Part shown: positions 49,852 to 58,701 of the stretch, piece after piece | How positions within the stretch are numbered: position 1 is the stretch's first letter | Layout of the letters: every line of letters starts with the position of its first letter | Assembly: GCF_023699475.1 (NCBI RefSeq) | Contig: NZ_JALXFV010000001.1 | Coordinates: 151,749-215,748, forward strand | DNA: 64,000 bases | Direction: 5' to 3' | From: Halomarina rubra | GTDB lineage: Archaea > Halobacteriota > Halobacteria > Halobacteriales > Haloarculaceae | Notes under the pieces: model-generated | The model's database searches: none | Seen by the model: the letters and a program-made list of their open reading frames with translations, nothing else | Told to the model about the DNA's origin: nothing | Position numbers and translations under genes: made by a program

Positions 49852-50706
49852 ATGCCCGACTGGGCGGCGTTCGTCGGCGTGACGGCCGTCGTCCTGTTCG
49901 TTCTTCTTTCACTGGCGCGACTCTCCCAGAGCGCCGCCAGCGGTGGCACCACCGACACCGAGTCGCCAGCCACCACGCCGCCGTCGCCCGCCCTCGACGT
50001 GGCCGCCACCGTCGACCGCGACGCGCAGTTCGCGCCGCTCGAAGTCGGGCAGTACCCCGAATCCCCCTCACTCGCTGAACGGTCCGTGACTCCCGACGAG
50101 CGGTCGTCGATGCCGACCGCCGCGTTGCTACTCAACGTCGCGCTGTCCCAGGGGCTCCTCGGGTCGTTCCTCGTCTTCGGGGCGTGGTACGGCGAGGTCC
50201 CGTTGCCCGCGCTCGGTGTCGACGTCGGCGACCCGCTCTCGACGGGTCTGCCCGCGCTCGGCGTCGGCGTGGCGGTCGGCGTCGGTCTCTACCTCGCGAA
50301 CGCTGCCGGAGCGGCCGCCGCTGCCGCGGCCGGCGTCGAGTACGACGAGTCGCTGCGCGACCTGCTGACGCCCGCCTCCGCGGGTGGCTGGGGGCTGTTG
50401 CTCGTCGGTGCGCTGCCACTCATCGCCGGCTTCGAGGAACTGCTGTTCCGTGCGGCGCTCGTCGGTGGTCTCGGAGCGGCCTCCGGCCTCTCGCCGTGGC
50501 TACTCGCGGCGGGGTCGTCGGTGCTGTTCGCGGCCGGGCACGGTGCGCAGGGGCGGATGGGGATGGTCGTGACGGGTGTGCTCGGCTTCGTCCTCGCGGG
50601 GACGTTCGTCCTCACGAACAGCCTGCTGGCGGTGGTCCTCGCCCACTACCTCGTCAACGCGCTGGAGTTCGTCGTCGGGGGGTACCTCGGCGTCGAGTGG
50701 GGGTGA
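49852..50706 (+). CDS. CPBP-family intramembrane protease
   Basis: 284 residues with about six to eight membrane segments. The ABI/CPBP catalytic motifs are visible: EE-x3-R in FEELLFRAALVG, then the His motifs in AAGHGAQGRMG and VVLAHYLVNALEF, as in Rce1-like metalloproteases. The first 90 residues hold one helix and a long acidic linker (TPPSPALDVAATVDRDAQF). It starts 3 bp after the lonB stop, so the two proteases are probably expressed together. The substrate is unknown. It is followed by a hairpin at 50717-50730. Confidence 0.85.
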   Translation: MPDWAAFVGVTAVVLFVLLSLARLSQSAASGGTTDTESPATTPPSPALDVAATVDRDAQFAPLEVGQYPESPSLAERSVTPDERSSMPTAALLLNVALSQGLLGSFLVFGAWYGEVPLPALGVDVGDPLSTGLPALGVGVAVGVGLYLANAAGAAAAAAAGVEYDESLRDLLTPASAGGWGLLLVGALPLIAGFEELLFRAALVGGLGAASGLSPWLLAAGSSVLFAAGHGAQGRMGMVVTGVLGFVLAGTFVLTNSLLAVVLAHYLVNALEFVVGGYLGVEWG

Positions 50707-50716
50707 CTCGGCGGCT

Positions 50717-50730
50717 CGGGGACCACCCCG
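50717..50730 (+). terminator. Hairpin after the CPBP gene
   Basis: CGGGG, loop ACCA, CCCCG is a 5-bp perfect stem eleven bases after the stop. Confidence 0.35.
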
Positions 50731-50780
50731 ACGGCCCGTGGGGTCGGTGAACTGATGGCCTCACCCGACGAACGAGCGTC

Positions 50781-51311
50781 ATGACTGCCGGAGCGACGAC
50801 ACTGTACATCGCGACGAGCGTCGACGGATACGTCGCGGCCGAGGACGGCGGCGTGGACTGGCTCGAGGCGTTCGGCGGTGAGGACAGCGCCGCGGCGTAC
50901 GAGGCGTTCTTCGCCGCCGTCGACTGTCTCGTGATGGGGGCGACGACGTACGAGCAGGTGCTCGGGTTCGGCGAGTGGCCCTACGAGGAGCGGCCGACGG
51001 TCGTCGTCACCAGCCGTGACCTCCCACGAGCGACCGACGCGGTCGAACTGTACGCCGGCGACCTCGATGCACTCGCGGAGCGGCTCACCGACGAGTACGA
51101 CCACGTCTGGCTCGTCGGCGGCGCGCAACTCGCGCGGACGTTCCTCGCACTCGGCCGTGTCGACCGTCTCCGCCTCAGCGTCGTCCCGGTGGTGCTCGGA
51201 GCGGGCGTCCCGCTGTTCGACGGGGACGGCGACCGGACGGACCTGACGCTCCTCGACTCCACCAGCTTCGAGAGCGGTATCGTCGAACTGGACTACCGCG
51301 TCGTGGAGTGA
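50781..51311 (+). CDS. RibD-C / dihydrofolate-reductase-fold protein
   Basis: 176 residues with the DHFR-like RibD C-terminal fold: TLYIATSVDGYVAAEDGGVD, VMGATTYEQVLGFGEWPYE, PTVVVTSRDLPRATDAVELY, LVGGAQLARTFLALGRVDRL and VVLGAGVPLFDGDGDRTDL. The NADPH loop GGAQLARTF is present. The substrate is not known; the enzyme is unlikely to be the main DHFR because the N-terminal folate-binding residues are absent. ATG 50781 follows the CPBP hairpin, and it appears monocistronic. Confidence 0.8.
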   Translation: MTAGATTLYIATSVDGYVAAEDGGVDWLEAFGGEDSAAAYEAFFAAVDCLVMGATTYEQVLGFGEWPYEERPTVVVTSRDLPRATDAVELYAGDLDALAERLTDEYDHVWLVGGAQLARTFLALGRVDRLRLSVVPVVLGAGVPLFDGDGDRTDLTLLDSTSFESGIVELDYRVVE

Positions 51312-51435
51312 GGGCTGCGGGTCGGGGGTCGGGAGGACGGGCGCGAGGGTCGCTCTCGGCGGTGGCTCGTCGCCGCTCGGGCCGTCGGACGTGCGTCTGA
51401 CACAGAGCTTTGTGCGGGGAGTGGTAAGGCCCTCC

Positions 51436-52380
51436 ATGACCAGCCTCACGGAGGTGTACAACGGGGGCGCTGGCGGGGCGAACCTCCGACGGCTGTACCT
51501 CGGCGTCGCGCTGTTCGTCGTCGGCGTGGCGTTCGTTCTCGGTGGTATCGTCCTCGCAGCCACGGAAGTCGGCTGGACGTGGTTCGACTCGGGGTGGCGA
51601 GGCGCGCGCGAACTCGGGATGACGCTCGCCGGCCTCGGCGTTCCGGCGGTGTTCCTCGGTATCCTCGCCGTCCTGCCGTCGAGTCGACTCGTCAAGGGCG
51701 CAGCGGTCACCGGCGCGGCCATCACCGTCGTCGGCGTGCTCATGTTCCGCGCCGGCTACCCGAACAACTGGCTCATGGACGACCTCGGTTACCTGTTCCA
51801 GACCGTCGCGGTCTACTTCGTCGGCGTCACCGTCACGTTCTGGTGTCTGTTCACCGGCGTCGCGAACTTCAAGACGCGCAACGACCCCGGTGGCACCGTC
51901 ACACTGGAGATCACGCAGGAGGGCGAGACTCGTGTCGTCGAGGTCGACCGGAGCGAACTCGCCTCGATGGGAGGTCTCGGCTCCATCGGCGGGATGGGTG
52001 GCGTCGGTCTCCTCGGAACCGACCCCGACGGCGAGGTCGAGACCCAGACGGCGGGGACGCACTCGAGCGCACGGTCCGACGGCGGGACGACCACGTCCTC
52101 GACGCCGAGCACCTCTCCGGAACCGTCGCAGTCGACGCCCGACGCCCCGTCGCGGACCGCCTCGCCCGGTCGTTCGGGGTCACAGTCCGCCGCAGCGTCG
52201 ACGCTCGGCTCCGACACGGGGGCTGTCGGCGGCGGTCGCGACGCCACCGACCGCTACTGCGGGTCGTGTGCGCACTTCCGGTACGTTCGGACCGACGACG
52301 GTCTCCAGCCGTACTGCGGTGCTCACGAGGAACTCATGGACGACATGGAACCGTGCCCGCAGTGGCGGCGCAACAACTGA
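51436..52380 (+). CDS. Membrane protein with a Cys-rich C-terminal tail (DUF7139-like)
   Basis: 314 residues. Four hydrophobic segments cover about 20-130 (LYLGVALFVVGVAFVLGGIV, VFLGILAVLPSSRLVKG, FFVGVTVTFWCLFTGVANF and another). A Thr/Ser/Pro/Gly-rich linker of about 100 residues follows, then a C-terminal Cys/His domain: YCGSCAHFRYVR and YCGAHEELMDDMEPCPQWR, four Cys and one His, a possible zinc site. The pattern matches haloarchaeal DUF7139. Function unknown. ATG 51436 is chosen. It is convergent with the Mut7-C gene, 15 bp apart. Confidence 0.75.
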   Translation: MTSLTEVYNGGAGGANLRRLYLGVALFVVGVAFVLGGIVLAATEVGWTWFDSGWRGARELGMTLAGLGVPAVFLGILAVLPSSRLVKGAAVTGAAITVVGVLMFRAGYPNNWLMDDLGYLFQTVAVYFVGVTVTFWCLFTGVANFKTRNDPGGTVTLEITQEGETRVVEVDRSELASMGGLGSIGGMGGVGLLGTDPDGEVETQTAGTHSSARSDGGTTTSSTPSTSPEPSQSTPDAPSRTASPGRSGSQSAAASTLGSDTGAVGGGRDATDRYCGSCAHFRYVRTDDGLQPYCGAHEELMDDMEPCPQWRRNN

Positions 52381-52395
52381 CGCTCCCCGCCGGAA

Positions 52396-52923
52396 CTACT
52401 CCTCCGACGTGTTCGACGACGCCCGGACCGCCCGGAGCGTCTCGGCCACCCGCTCCCAGTGACTCCCCATCCAGAACTGTTGTCCACAGTCCCGACAGCG
52501 CCAGACGGCCTCGTCGTGGGCGTCGGGCGCGTAGTCGGCGGTCGGTTCGTCCGGCCCGACCCGGTCGAGCGGGCCGTTACAGACGCCACAGAACGCCGGT
52601 CGCTCGTCGAGGGTCAGGTCGACACCCGCTCCGTGGAGTTCGCGCAGTTGCTCGACGGGGTCGCGCTCACGGAGGAGTATCGCGTCGTCGACGCGTTCGG
52701 CCAACTGGACGTTCCGGGTGACGAGCGTCCGGTCCTCGCCGACCGCGAGACCGAGGGCGAACGCGCTCCCCTCCGCCTCACGGGTCGCGTCGCCCCCCGT
52801 CCGGCCCGAAGCTCCGCCGTGCTCGGCCTCGCCACCCCGGTCGAGCACGAAGACGGTGTCGTGGCCGCACATCCGCAGGTAGCTCCGCAGGCCGCCACAC
52901 ATCGCGTCGAGCAGGAGGCGCAC
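52396..52923 (-). CDS. Mut7-C domain protein with a zinc ribbon
   Basis: 175 residues. RLLLDAMCGGLRSYLRMCGH, TLVTRNVQLAERV and LLRERDPVEQLREL match the Mut7-C (PIN-like) domain, with acidic residues that could bind a metal for nuclease activity. A zinc ribbon follows: FCGVCNGPLDRV and WRCRDCGQQFWMGSHWERV. The start is GTG 52923, 2 bp after the polX stop, so it is the last gene of the DUF5788-polX operon. It may be an RNase or DNase working with PolX; this is inferred from the fold and position only. Confidence 0.82.
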   Translation of the reverse strand: MRLLLDAMCGGLRSYLRMCGHDTVFVLDRGGEAEHGGASGRTGGDATREAEGSAFALGLAVGEDRTLVTRNVQLAERVDDAILLRERDPVEQLRELHGAGVDLTLDERPAFCGVCNGPLDRVGPDEPTADYAPDAHDEAVWRCRDCGQQFWMGSHWERVAETLRAVRASSNTSEE

Positions 52924-52925
52924 GG

Positions 52926-54674
52926 CTACAGCCCCAGGAACGACTCGACTTCCGCCAGCGACCACGCGTTGAGCACGTCGTCGCGCTCGGCCCAGCCGCG
53001 ACGGGCGGTGTGGACGCCGTAGCGAAGCAGGTCGAAGCTCTCGGGGCGGTGGGCGTCGGTGTCGATGGCGATGGTCGCGCCCGCGTCGACGGCGGCCTTC
53101 ACCGCGCCGCCGCGCAGGTCCAACCGATTGGGGTTGGCGTTGACTTCGAGGGCGGTGCCGGCGTCGGCGGCCGCCACCGCGAGGTCGCCGAAGTCCACGT
53201 CCAGTCCGGGCCGCTGGTTCAACTGTCGGCCCGTCGGGTGGCCGAGGACGTTCACGGCCGGGTGCTCGACGGCGCGGACCAGTCGCTCGGTGCCGTCGCC
53301 GTCGAGCGACGAGTGCGGGGAGGCGACGACGCAGTCCAACTCGTCGAGCAGCGAGTCCCGGACCGAGATACCGCCCTCCGCGTCGACGTTCGCTTCGACA
53401 CCCGCGAAGACGCGGATGTCGCTGTCGTCGTCGACCTCGCGTATCTCGGCGAGTTGGGTCTCGAGGTCGTCGTCCTCGACACCGACGCCGCCGACCATCC
53501 CCGGCCCCGTCGCGTGGTCGGTGATGGCGACGTAGTCGTAGCCGCGTTCCTCCGCGCCGGCGGCCATCTCGGCGATGGTGTTCCGACCGTCCGACCAGTC
53601 GGTGTGACAGTGCAGGTCGCCGCGCATCTCGTCGAGTTCGACGAGATCGGGCAGGTCGCCCGTGGCCGCCGCCTGGATCTCGCCGCGGTCCTCGCGGAGT
53701 TCGGGGGGAATCAGCGGCAGGTCCAGCGCGGCGTACATCTCTTCTTCTGTACGGCCCGCGACCTTCTCACCGGCGCGTTGGTCGGCGTCGGGGTCGTCGA
53801 CCTCGCCGATGTCGAACACACCGTACTCGTTGACCTTCAGGTCGCGGTCGATGGCGCGGTCACGGACCCGGATGTTGTGGGCCTTGCTCCCGGTGAAGTA
53901 CTGGAGCGCCGCGCCGAACTCCTCGGGGGCGGTCACCCGGAGGTCGACGCGGATGCCCCGTGAGCGGACGCTCGCCTTGCTCGTCCCGGCCTCGATGACG
54001 GTGTCGGCTGCGGGCCAGTCGGTGAACCCCGCGACGACGGCCTCGGGGTCCTCGCTGGCGACGAGCACGTCCACGTCGCCGATGGTCGCGCGCCAGCGAC
54101 GCAGAGAGCCGGCGACCTCCCAGCGGTTCGCCGCGTCGACGCGTTCGACGTGCGCCAGCACGTCCTCGGCGAGCGGTCGGGCGTCGGCGAGCAACTGGCG
54201 CTCCTGGGTCTGGCGCGCGAAGTCGAGGTTGTCGAGGATGTTCTGCTCGGTCTTGGGGCCGAACCCCGAGACCTCCTGGATGCGCCCGGCCTCTGCCGCC
54301 TCCTCCAGATCGTCCAAGTCCTCGATACCGAGTGCCTCGTACAGACTGCCGACGGTCTTCGGGCCGACGCCCTCGACGCTCGTCAGGCCGGCCATGTCGA
54401 CGGGCAACTCGGCGCGCGCCTCCTCCAACTCCTCGATGTCGCCGGTCTCGACGTACTCGACGACCTTCGCGGCGATGGCGTCGCCCACGCGGTCGATGTC
54501 GCCGACGCGCTCCGCGCCACCCTCGCGGGCCATCTCGGCGACGTTCTCGGGGAACGCGCGGATGTTCTCTGCCGCGAGGCGGTACGCCCGCGGTTTGTAC
54601 TCCACGTCCTGTGCTTCGAGCAGGTCGGCGAACTCCTCGAACAGGTCGGCGAGTTCGTCGTTGCGGACGGTCAT
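52926..54674 (-). CDS. polX: DNA polymerase X with PHP exonuclease
   Basis: 582 residues. An N-terminal 8-kDa/HhH domain (DIDRVGDAIAAKVVEYVETG; VEGVGPKTVGSLYEALGIED) is followed by the palm domain (metal Asp pair in IGDVDVLVASEDPEAVV, strand RVDLRVTAPEEFGAALQYF). From about residue 350 comes a PHP domain (DLHCHTDWSDGRNTIAEMA, AITDHATGPGM, VNPNRLD-like strand). It fills short gaps in base-excision repair and degrades 3' ends through PHP. ATG 54674 overlaps the DUF5788 stop by 4 bp (ATGA). The Mut7-C gene follows by 2 bp. Confidence 0.95.
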   Translation of the reverse strand: MTVRNDELADLFEEFADLLEAQDVEYKPRAYRLAAENIRAFPENVAEMAREGGAERVGDIDRVGDAIAAKVVEYVETGDIEELEEARAELPVDMAGLTSVEGVGPKTVGSLYEALGIEDLDDLEEAAEAGRIQEVSGFGPKTEQNILDNLDFARQTQERQLLADARPLAEDVLAHVERVDAANRWEVAGSLRRWRATIGDVDVLVASEDPEAVVAGFTDWPAADTVIEAGTSKASVRSRGIRVDLRVTAPEEFGAALQYFTGSKAHNIRVRDRAIDRDLKVNEYGVFDIGEVDDPDADQRAGEKVAGRTEEEMYAALDLPLIPPELREDRGEIQAAATGDLPDLVELDEMRGDLHCHTDWSDGRNTIAEMAAGAEERGYDYVAITDHATGPGMVGGVGVEDDDLETQLAEIREVDDDSDIRVFAGVEANVDAEGGISVRDSLLDELDCVVASPHSSLDGDGTERLVRAVEHPAVNVLGHPTGRQLNQRPGLDVDFGDLAVAAADAGTALEVNANPNRLDLRGGAVKAAVDAGATIAIDTDAHRPESFDLLRYGVHTARRGWAERDDVLNAWSLAEVESFLGL

Positions 54675-55108
54675 CGTCGCCCTCGCGAACTCGAACTGTC
54701 ACGACCGAGCGCCTGCCGGAGGAACTTCATCCAGCGTTTCTGGTCGGCAGCCTCCTGGGCTTTCGCCTCACGCTCGACGTCGCTCGGACCGAGACTCTCC
54801 AGTGCGTTCAGCGCGCGGTCCAGGCCGACGATTGCCTCGACGATCTCCTCGCCCTCCTCGTAGCTGATGTCGGCCTCTTCGAGGCGCTGGCGACGCTGGA
54901 GGCGCTCGCGTCGGAGGTTCTTCTTCGCCTGGTCGACCCGGTCGCGCTCCCCCGGTGGGACGGTCTCCCGACGGTGCATCTCGAAGACGAACTCCTGTAG
55001 CTCGACGGTCTCGCCCTGCACCTCGATGGTGTCGGGGATGGACGCGCCGACCGTGGCTCCCTCGCGGTCGACGCGTTCGAGCAGGCCCTTTCGCTCGAAC
55101 TCCTTCAT
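54671..55108 (-). CDS. DUF5788-family protein
   Basis: 145 residues. I recognise the haloarchaeal DUF5788 pattern: KGLLERVDREGATVGASIP, VQGETVELQEFVFEMHRRE, then a predicted coiled coil (ERDRVDQAKKNLRRERLQRR, QRLEEADISYEEGEEIVEA). No enzymatic motif is visible. Its stop overlaps the polX start by 4 bp, so it is translationally coupled to polX and may act with it, for example as an adaptor. ATG 55108 has TATA-like GGCTTTTGTC about 27 nt upstream. It is divergent from the DUF5789 gene. Confidence 0.78.
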   Translation of the reverse strand: MKEFERKGLLERVDREGATVGASIPDTIEVQGETVELQEFVFEMHRRETVPPGERDRVDQAKKNLRRERLQRRQRLEEADISYEEGEEIVEAIVGLDRALNALESLGPSDVEREAKAQEAADQKRWMKFLRQALGRDSSSSRGRR

Positions 55109-55180
55109 ACACACTCCTCGGAGCGGGAGGACAAAAGCCCAAACGAAAGGCATACCCCGTGGCCTGCCGCAGATTTCGAC

Positions 55181-55543
55181 ATGGCTGACGACGAGGAAGA
55201 CGACGGACCCATCGTCGAACTGGGCGAGGGGCCCGCCGTCGACGGCGCGCCGCTCTCACGCATCAGTTCGCGGCTTCACTTCGGTATCGAGCGCTCGGAG
55301 GTCGTCCGACGCGTGGGCGACGAGGAGCTTCGTACGCCCGACGGTCCCCGGACCGTCGAGTCGATTCTCGACGAGACCGACGAGACGTACTTCCCGGCGT
55401 CCGAGGACCTCCGCGAGACCGTCGAGGGAATCGTCGGCACCGGGCCGGTCCCGACGCGCGAGCGCGAGGAGAGCGACACCGACCAGGAGAGCGAGGCCGA
55501 CGACGCGGCCGACGCGGCCGACGGCGACGCCGACGAGAAGTAG
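55181..55543 (+). CDS. DUF5789-family protein
   Basis: 120 residues with the DUF5789 core VELGEGPAVDGAPLSRISSR, LHFGIERSEVVRRVGDEELR, DGPRTVESILDETDETYFP, and an acidic tail (DTDQESEADDAADAADGDAD). Function unknown; the fold is helical. ATG 55181 is the first clear start. It is divergent from the DUF5788 gene (72 bp between start codons). Its acidic tail is unusually long. Confidence 0.72.
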   Translation: MADDEEDDGPIVELGEGPAVDGAPLSRISSRLHFGIERSEVVRRVGDEELRTPDGPRTVESILDETDETYFPASEDLRETVEGIVGTGPVPTREREESDTDQESEADDAADAADGDADEK

Positions 55544-55641
55544 CGAAACGCTCGCTGACGGTCGCGTCTCGGAGATTCCGAGCCGCGACGCAGGACCGCC
55601 GGAGGAGTAAACCACTTTCTCGCTGGCCCCGTACGGCGAGT

Positions 55642-56085
55642 GTGCTGCCAATTGACCCCAGCGACATCGACGCGGAGGACATCGGTGAGAAGCGCGCAAC
55701 ACTCACCATGAACCACGAAGACGCCATCGAACACGTCCGGGAGGTGTTCACGGACGCCGGGTTCGGCGTCCCCGTCGAGTTCTCGCCCTCGGAGATGCTC
55801 AACGAGAAGGTCGACGCCGGCCGCGACCCGTACTACGTTCTCGGGGCGTGCAACCCCGCGATGGCCGACCGCGCGCTCGACATGAGCATGGAACTCGGTG
55901 GTCTGATGCCCTGCAACGTCGTCGTCTGGGAGGAGGAACCGGGCGTCCAGCAGGTGTACCACCTCTCCATCATGCGTGCGGGCCGTCTGCTCGGCGTCGC
56001 CCCCGACTCCGAGGAGTGGTCCGACCTCGTGAGCGACACCGGCGAGATGGTCGAGGAGGCGTTCGCGAACCTCGACTCGGCGTAG
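55642..56085 (+). CDS. DUF302-family protein
   Basis: 147 residues. The DUF302 pattern is TLTMNHEDAIEHVREVFTDA, GFGVPVEFSPSEMLNEKVDA, YYVLGACNPAMADRALDMSM and LMPCNVVVWEEEPGVQQVYH; relatives bind small molecules or metals and are often found with redox proteins. The start is GTG 55642, with a TATA-like AACCACTTTCTC about 28 nt upstream. No operon partner. Confidence 0.8.
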   Translation: MLPIDPSDIDAEDIGEKRATLTMNHEDAIEHVREVFTDAGFGVPVEFSPSEMLNEKVDAGRDPYYVLGACNPAMADRALDMSMELGGLMPCNVVVWEEEPGVQQVYHLSIMRAGRLLGVAPDSEEWSDLVSDTGEMVEEAFANLDSA

Positions 56086-56106
56086 GCGGTCTCGTCCTCC
56101 CGGCGC

Positions 56107-56259
56107 TCAGCCGTTCCGTCGGCGCTGGAAGTAGAGCATCACCACGATACCCGGTAGACCGAGGACGGCGAACGCGAGGAGTCCGGCGACCATCAGCTCC
56201 ACCCCGGTGACGAGCGGGAGCGCCGCGGCGAGCGCCTCGCCGGCGACCGGGGCGGTCAC
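56107..56259 (-). CDS. 50-residue membrane protein coupled to nreA
   Basis: 50 residues, too short for a typical ORF cut-off. One hydrophobic helix (VAGLLAFAVLGLPGIVVMLY) ends in a basic tail FQRRRNG. The start GTG overlaps the nreA stop by 4 bp (GTGA), so it would be made with NreA. Unknown family; a small membrane anchor or regulator is possible. Codon use matches the neighbours. Confidence 0.6.
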   Translation of the reverse strand: MTAPVAGEALAAALPLVTGVELMVAGLLAFAVLGLPGIVVMLYFQRRRNG

Positions 56260-57527
56260 CCGCCTACCCCCCAGTCCGCGAGACTCGACTGGAGGCCCGC
56301 AACCATCTCCGAGTTCCGTCGGAGGCGGTTCATCGACACCGGGAGCCGTGGCGTAAGTTGGTTCACGGCGTCGTGGAACGTCTCGGCGACGCCGGGGTCG
56401 CCCTCGGAGAACGCGTTGCGGACGGTCTCGCGGACCTGCCACACCCCGGCCGGCCCCCAGTAGTCCTCGGTGACGTGGCGGACGACGAGCACCTTCGCCT
56501 GTCGCCCCTCGTCGGCGAGGTGTTCGAGCGCGCCGAGACGGGCGGCGTAGTACGCGCCCGCGGTCTCCTCGACGTACCCCGTGCGGCCCTCGTAGTTCTC
56601 GTAGTCGGCGGCGACGAGGTAGTCGCCCTGTTTCCAGTTCCAGATGCTCCCCGGCGCTTTCAACTCGACCAGTTCGAACTCCCAGTCGCCGGGGGCGACG
56701 ACGACCCAGAACCGGTTGCCGAGGTACTCGTTGTACCACACCTTCGTCTCGTCGACGCTCGGAGCGTTGCGGATCGACCCTCGCAGGAACTCGCCGACGG
56801 TGTCGTCGACCGCCGTTATCGACCACCGCGTCGGAACGAGCTTTCGCTGGCGGGTCTGGCCGAGCGCCCCCGCCGAGAGGATGGTGTTGATGTCGTAGAC
56901 GTCGAACCCGCGGTTGTAGAGGTACGTCATCGCGCCCTCGGCGCGCCAGTCGTCGTCCGAGAGGGTCTTCTCGACGGCGCGGGGGACGTGGGGGTTCTCG
57001 GTCAACTCGGCGGACTCGGCGGTCGCGCGCGGCCCGGTCGGCGAGGAGACGTCCTCCATCGTGATGTCGAGGTCGACGTCGAGCGGACCGTCCAGTCCGA
57101 CCTCCACGTCGACCGGGCGGTCGGCGATGGCGACCTCGCGCTGGACGCCGGTGAACCCGTCCCACTCGTCGGCGACGTGGACGTTGGTGCGCTGGTTGGA
57201 GTTGAGCAGGTTCGTCCGCGCCTGGAACACGTCCGAGATGGTGTAGCCCGAGCGGTACCAGTGGGGGCCGGTCTCGTACTCCGCGGCGTGTTCGGCGTCG
57301 CTGACGGGTGCGAGCAGGCCCGCCGAGACGTTCGGGTACGACGACCGCCCGACGAAGATGGAGGGGGAGGTCGACCCGAACAGGGAGTCGCCCTGCACGG
57401 CGTCGTCGAACTGGCGCTCCACGTCGGCGAGGTACTCCGTTATCTCGTAGGACTTCTCGCGGGCGAGGCGACGTTTCCGAGCCGCTTCGTCCTCGCTCAC
57501 CTCCTCGAAGTACTCGCCGAGATTCAT
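56256..57527 (-). CDS. nreA: DNA repair protein NreA
   Basis: 423 residues, the archaeal NreA length. Conserved segments are SIFVGRSSYPNVSAGLLAPV, ETGPHWYRSGYTISDVFQAR, VPRAVEKTLSDDDW and YVEETAGAYYAARLGALEHL. The C terminus LQSSLADWGVGG includes Q-x2-L-x2-W, the PCNA-binding (PIP) motif reported for NreA. In Haloferax, NreA is needed for recovery from DNA damage. The N-terminal Cys4 zinc finger of other archaeal NreA proteins is absent; I see no Cys in the protein. ATG 57527. The 50-residue membrane gene follows, with a 4-bp overlap. Confidence 0.9.
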   Translation of the reverse strand: MNLGEYFEEVSEDEAARKRRLAREKSYEITEYLADVERQFDDAVQGDSLFGSTSPSIFVGRSSYPNVSAGLLAPVSDAEHAAEYETGPHWYRSGYTISDVFQARTNLLNSNQRTNVHVADEWDGFTGVQREVAIADRPVDVEVGLDGPLDVDLDITMEDVSSPTGPRATAESAELTENPHVPRAVEKTLSDDDWRAEGAMTYLYNRGFDVYDINTILSAGALGQTRQRKLVPTRWSITAVDDTVGEFLRGSIRNAPSVDETKVWYNEYLGNRFWVVVAPGDWEFELVELKAPGSIWNWKQGDYLVAADYENYEGRTGYVEETAGAYYAARLGALEHLADEGRQAKVLVVRHVTEDYWGPAGVWQVRETVRNAFSEGDPGVAETFHDAVNQLTPRLPVSMNRLRRNSEMVAGLQSSLADWGVGG

Positions 57528-57697
57528 ACGTTCGTCAGTCGGCCCGGTCGCCTATCAACCCCTCGCCAGCGCGGTGAAAGTGAACGCGCTCGGGGGTGGG
57601 GGCCGGCGAGTGCGGTTGCAGTCGGCGAGGCCGTCGCTGGTGGTCGTCGTTCGATGCGTGCCGCGAAAATCGGTACTCGGGGTGCGAGAGCGGGTCC

Positions 57698-58663
57698 TTA
57701 CGAGTGGATGCCCATCGCTTCGATCTGCTCCTGATAGCGGTTGCGGATGGTGACCTCGGTCACCTGCGCGACGTCCGCGACCTCGCGCTGGGTCTTCTTC
57801 TCGTTGCAGAGCAGCGAGGCGGCGTAGATGGCCGCGGCGGCGTAGCCCGTCGGGGACTTCCCCGACAGCAGGCCCTCCTCCGCGGTCGTCGTGATGATCT
57901 CGTTGGCCTTCGACTGGACCTCCTCGCTCAGTTCCAGTTCCGAGCAGAACCGCGGGACGTACTTCTTGGGGTCGACCGGCTCCATCTCCAGGGAGAGTTC
58001 TTGGGAGATGTAGCGGTACGTGCGGCCGATCTCCTTGCGCTCGACCCGCGAGACCTCCGAGATCTCTTCGAGCGAACGCGGGATGCCCTCCTTGCGGCAG
58101 GCGGCGTACAGTGCGCTCGTGGCGACGCCCTCGATGGAGCGCCCGCGGATGAGGTCCTCGCTGAGTGCGCGGCGGTAGATGACCGACGCCACTTCGCGTA
58201 CCGAGCGTGGCACGCCGAGTGCCGAGGCCATCCGGTCGATCTCGCTGAGCGCGAACTGGAGGTTGCGCTCGCCGGCGTCTTTCGTGCGGATGCGTTCCTG
58301 CCACTTTCGCAGGCGGTGCATCTGACTGCGCTTCTTCGAGGAGATGGAGCGCCCGTAGGCGTCCTTGTCCTTCCAGTCGATGGTCGTCGTCAGCCCCTTG
58401 TCGTGCATCGTCTGGGTGGTGGGGGCACCCACACGGGACTTGCTCTGCCGTTCGGAGTGGTTGAACGCCCGCCACTCCGGGCCTGGGTCGATGTTGTCCT
58501 CGTCGACGACGAGACCACAGTCGTCACAGATCGTCTCACCTCTGTCCGTCGACTTCACGAGTTGGTCCGACCCGCACTCCGGACACACTCGCTGTTGTTC
58601 CTGCTCCGATTGCTCCGATTCAGCCGCTTGCTCTCGCTCCCGAGTCCGGGTGGGCCGTGTCAT
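57698..58663 (-). CDS. tfb: Transcription initiation factor IIB (TFB)
   Basis: 321 residues. The N-terminal zinc ribbon is [20 protein letters not shown] with [12 protein letters not shown]-reader/linker [20 protein letters not shown] is followed by two cyclin repeats (about 118-205 and 215-310), ending with the HTH-like [23 protein letters not shown] recruits RNA polymerase to TATA-TBP. Haloarchaea have many TFB paralogues with different promoter sets; which one this is cannot be fixed by eye. TATA box AGCTTTAAATAG lies 32 nt upstream of ATG 58663. Confidence 0.95.
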   Translation of the reverse strand: MTRPTRTREREQAAESEQSEQEQQRVCPECGSDQLVKSTDRGETICDDCGLVVDEDNIDPGPEWRAFNHSERQSKSRVGAPTTQTMHDKGLTTTIDWKDKDAYGRSISSKKRSQMHRLRKWQERIRTKDAGERNLQFALSEIDRMASALGVPRSVREVASVIYRRALSEDLIRGRSIEGVATSALYAACRKEGIPRSLEEISEVSRVERKEIGRTYRYISQELSLEMEPVDPKKYVPRFCSELELSEEVQSKANEIITTTAEEGLLSGKSPTGYAAAAIYAASLLCNEKKTQREVADVAQVTEVTIRNRYQEQIEAMGIHS

Positions 58664-58689
58664 CGCGTTTTTATAGTATCACGGGACCA

Positions 58690-58701
58690 CTATTTAAAGC
58701 T
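58690..58701 (-). promoter_or_regulatory. TATA/BRE element of tfb
   Basis: The minus strand reads AGCTTTAAATAG, a consensus-like archaeal TATA box with a possible purine-rich BRE just before it, centred 32 nt before the start. Confidence 0.7.
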
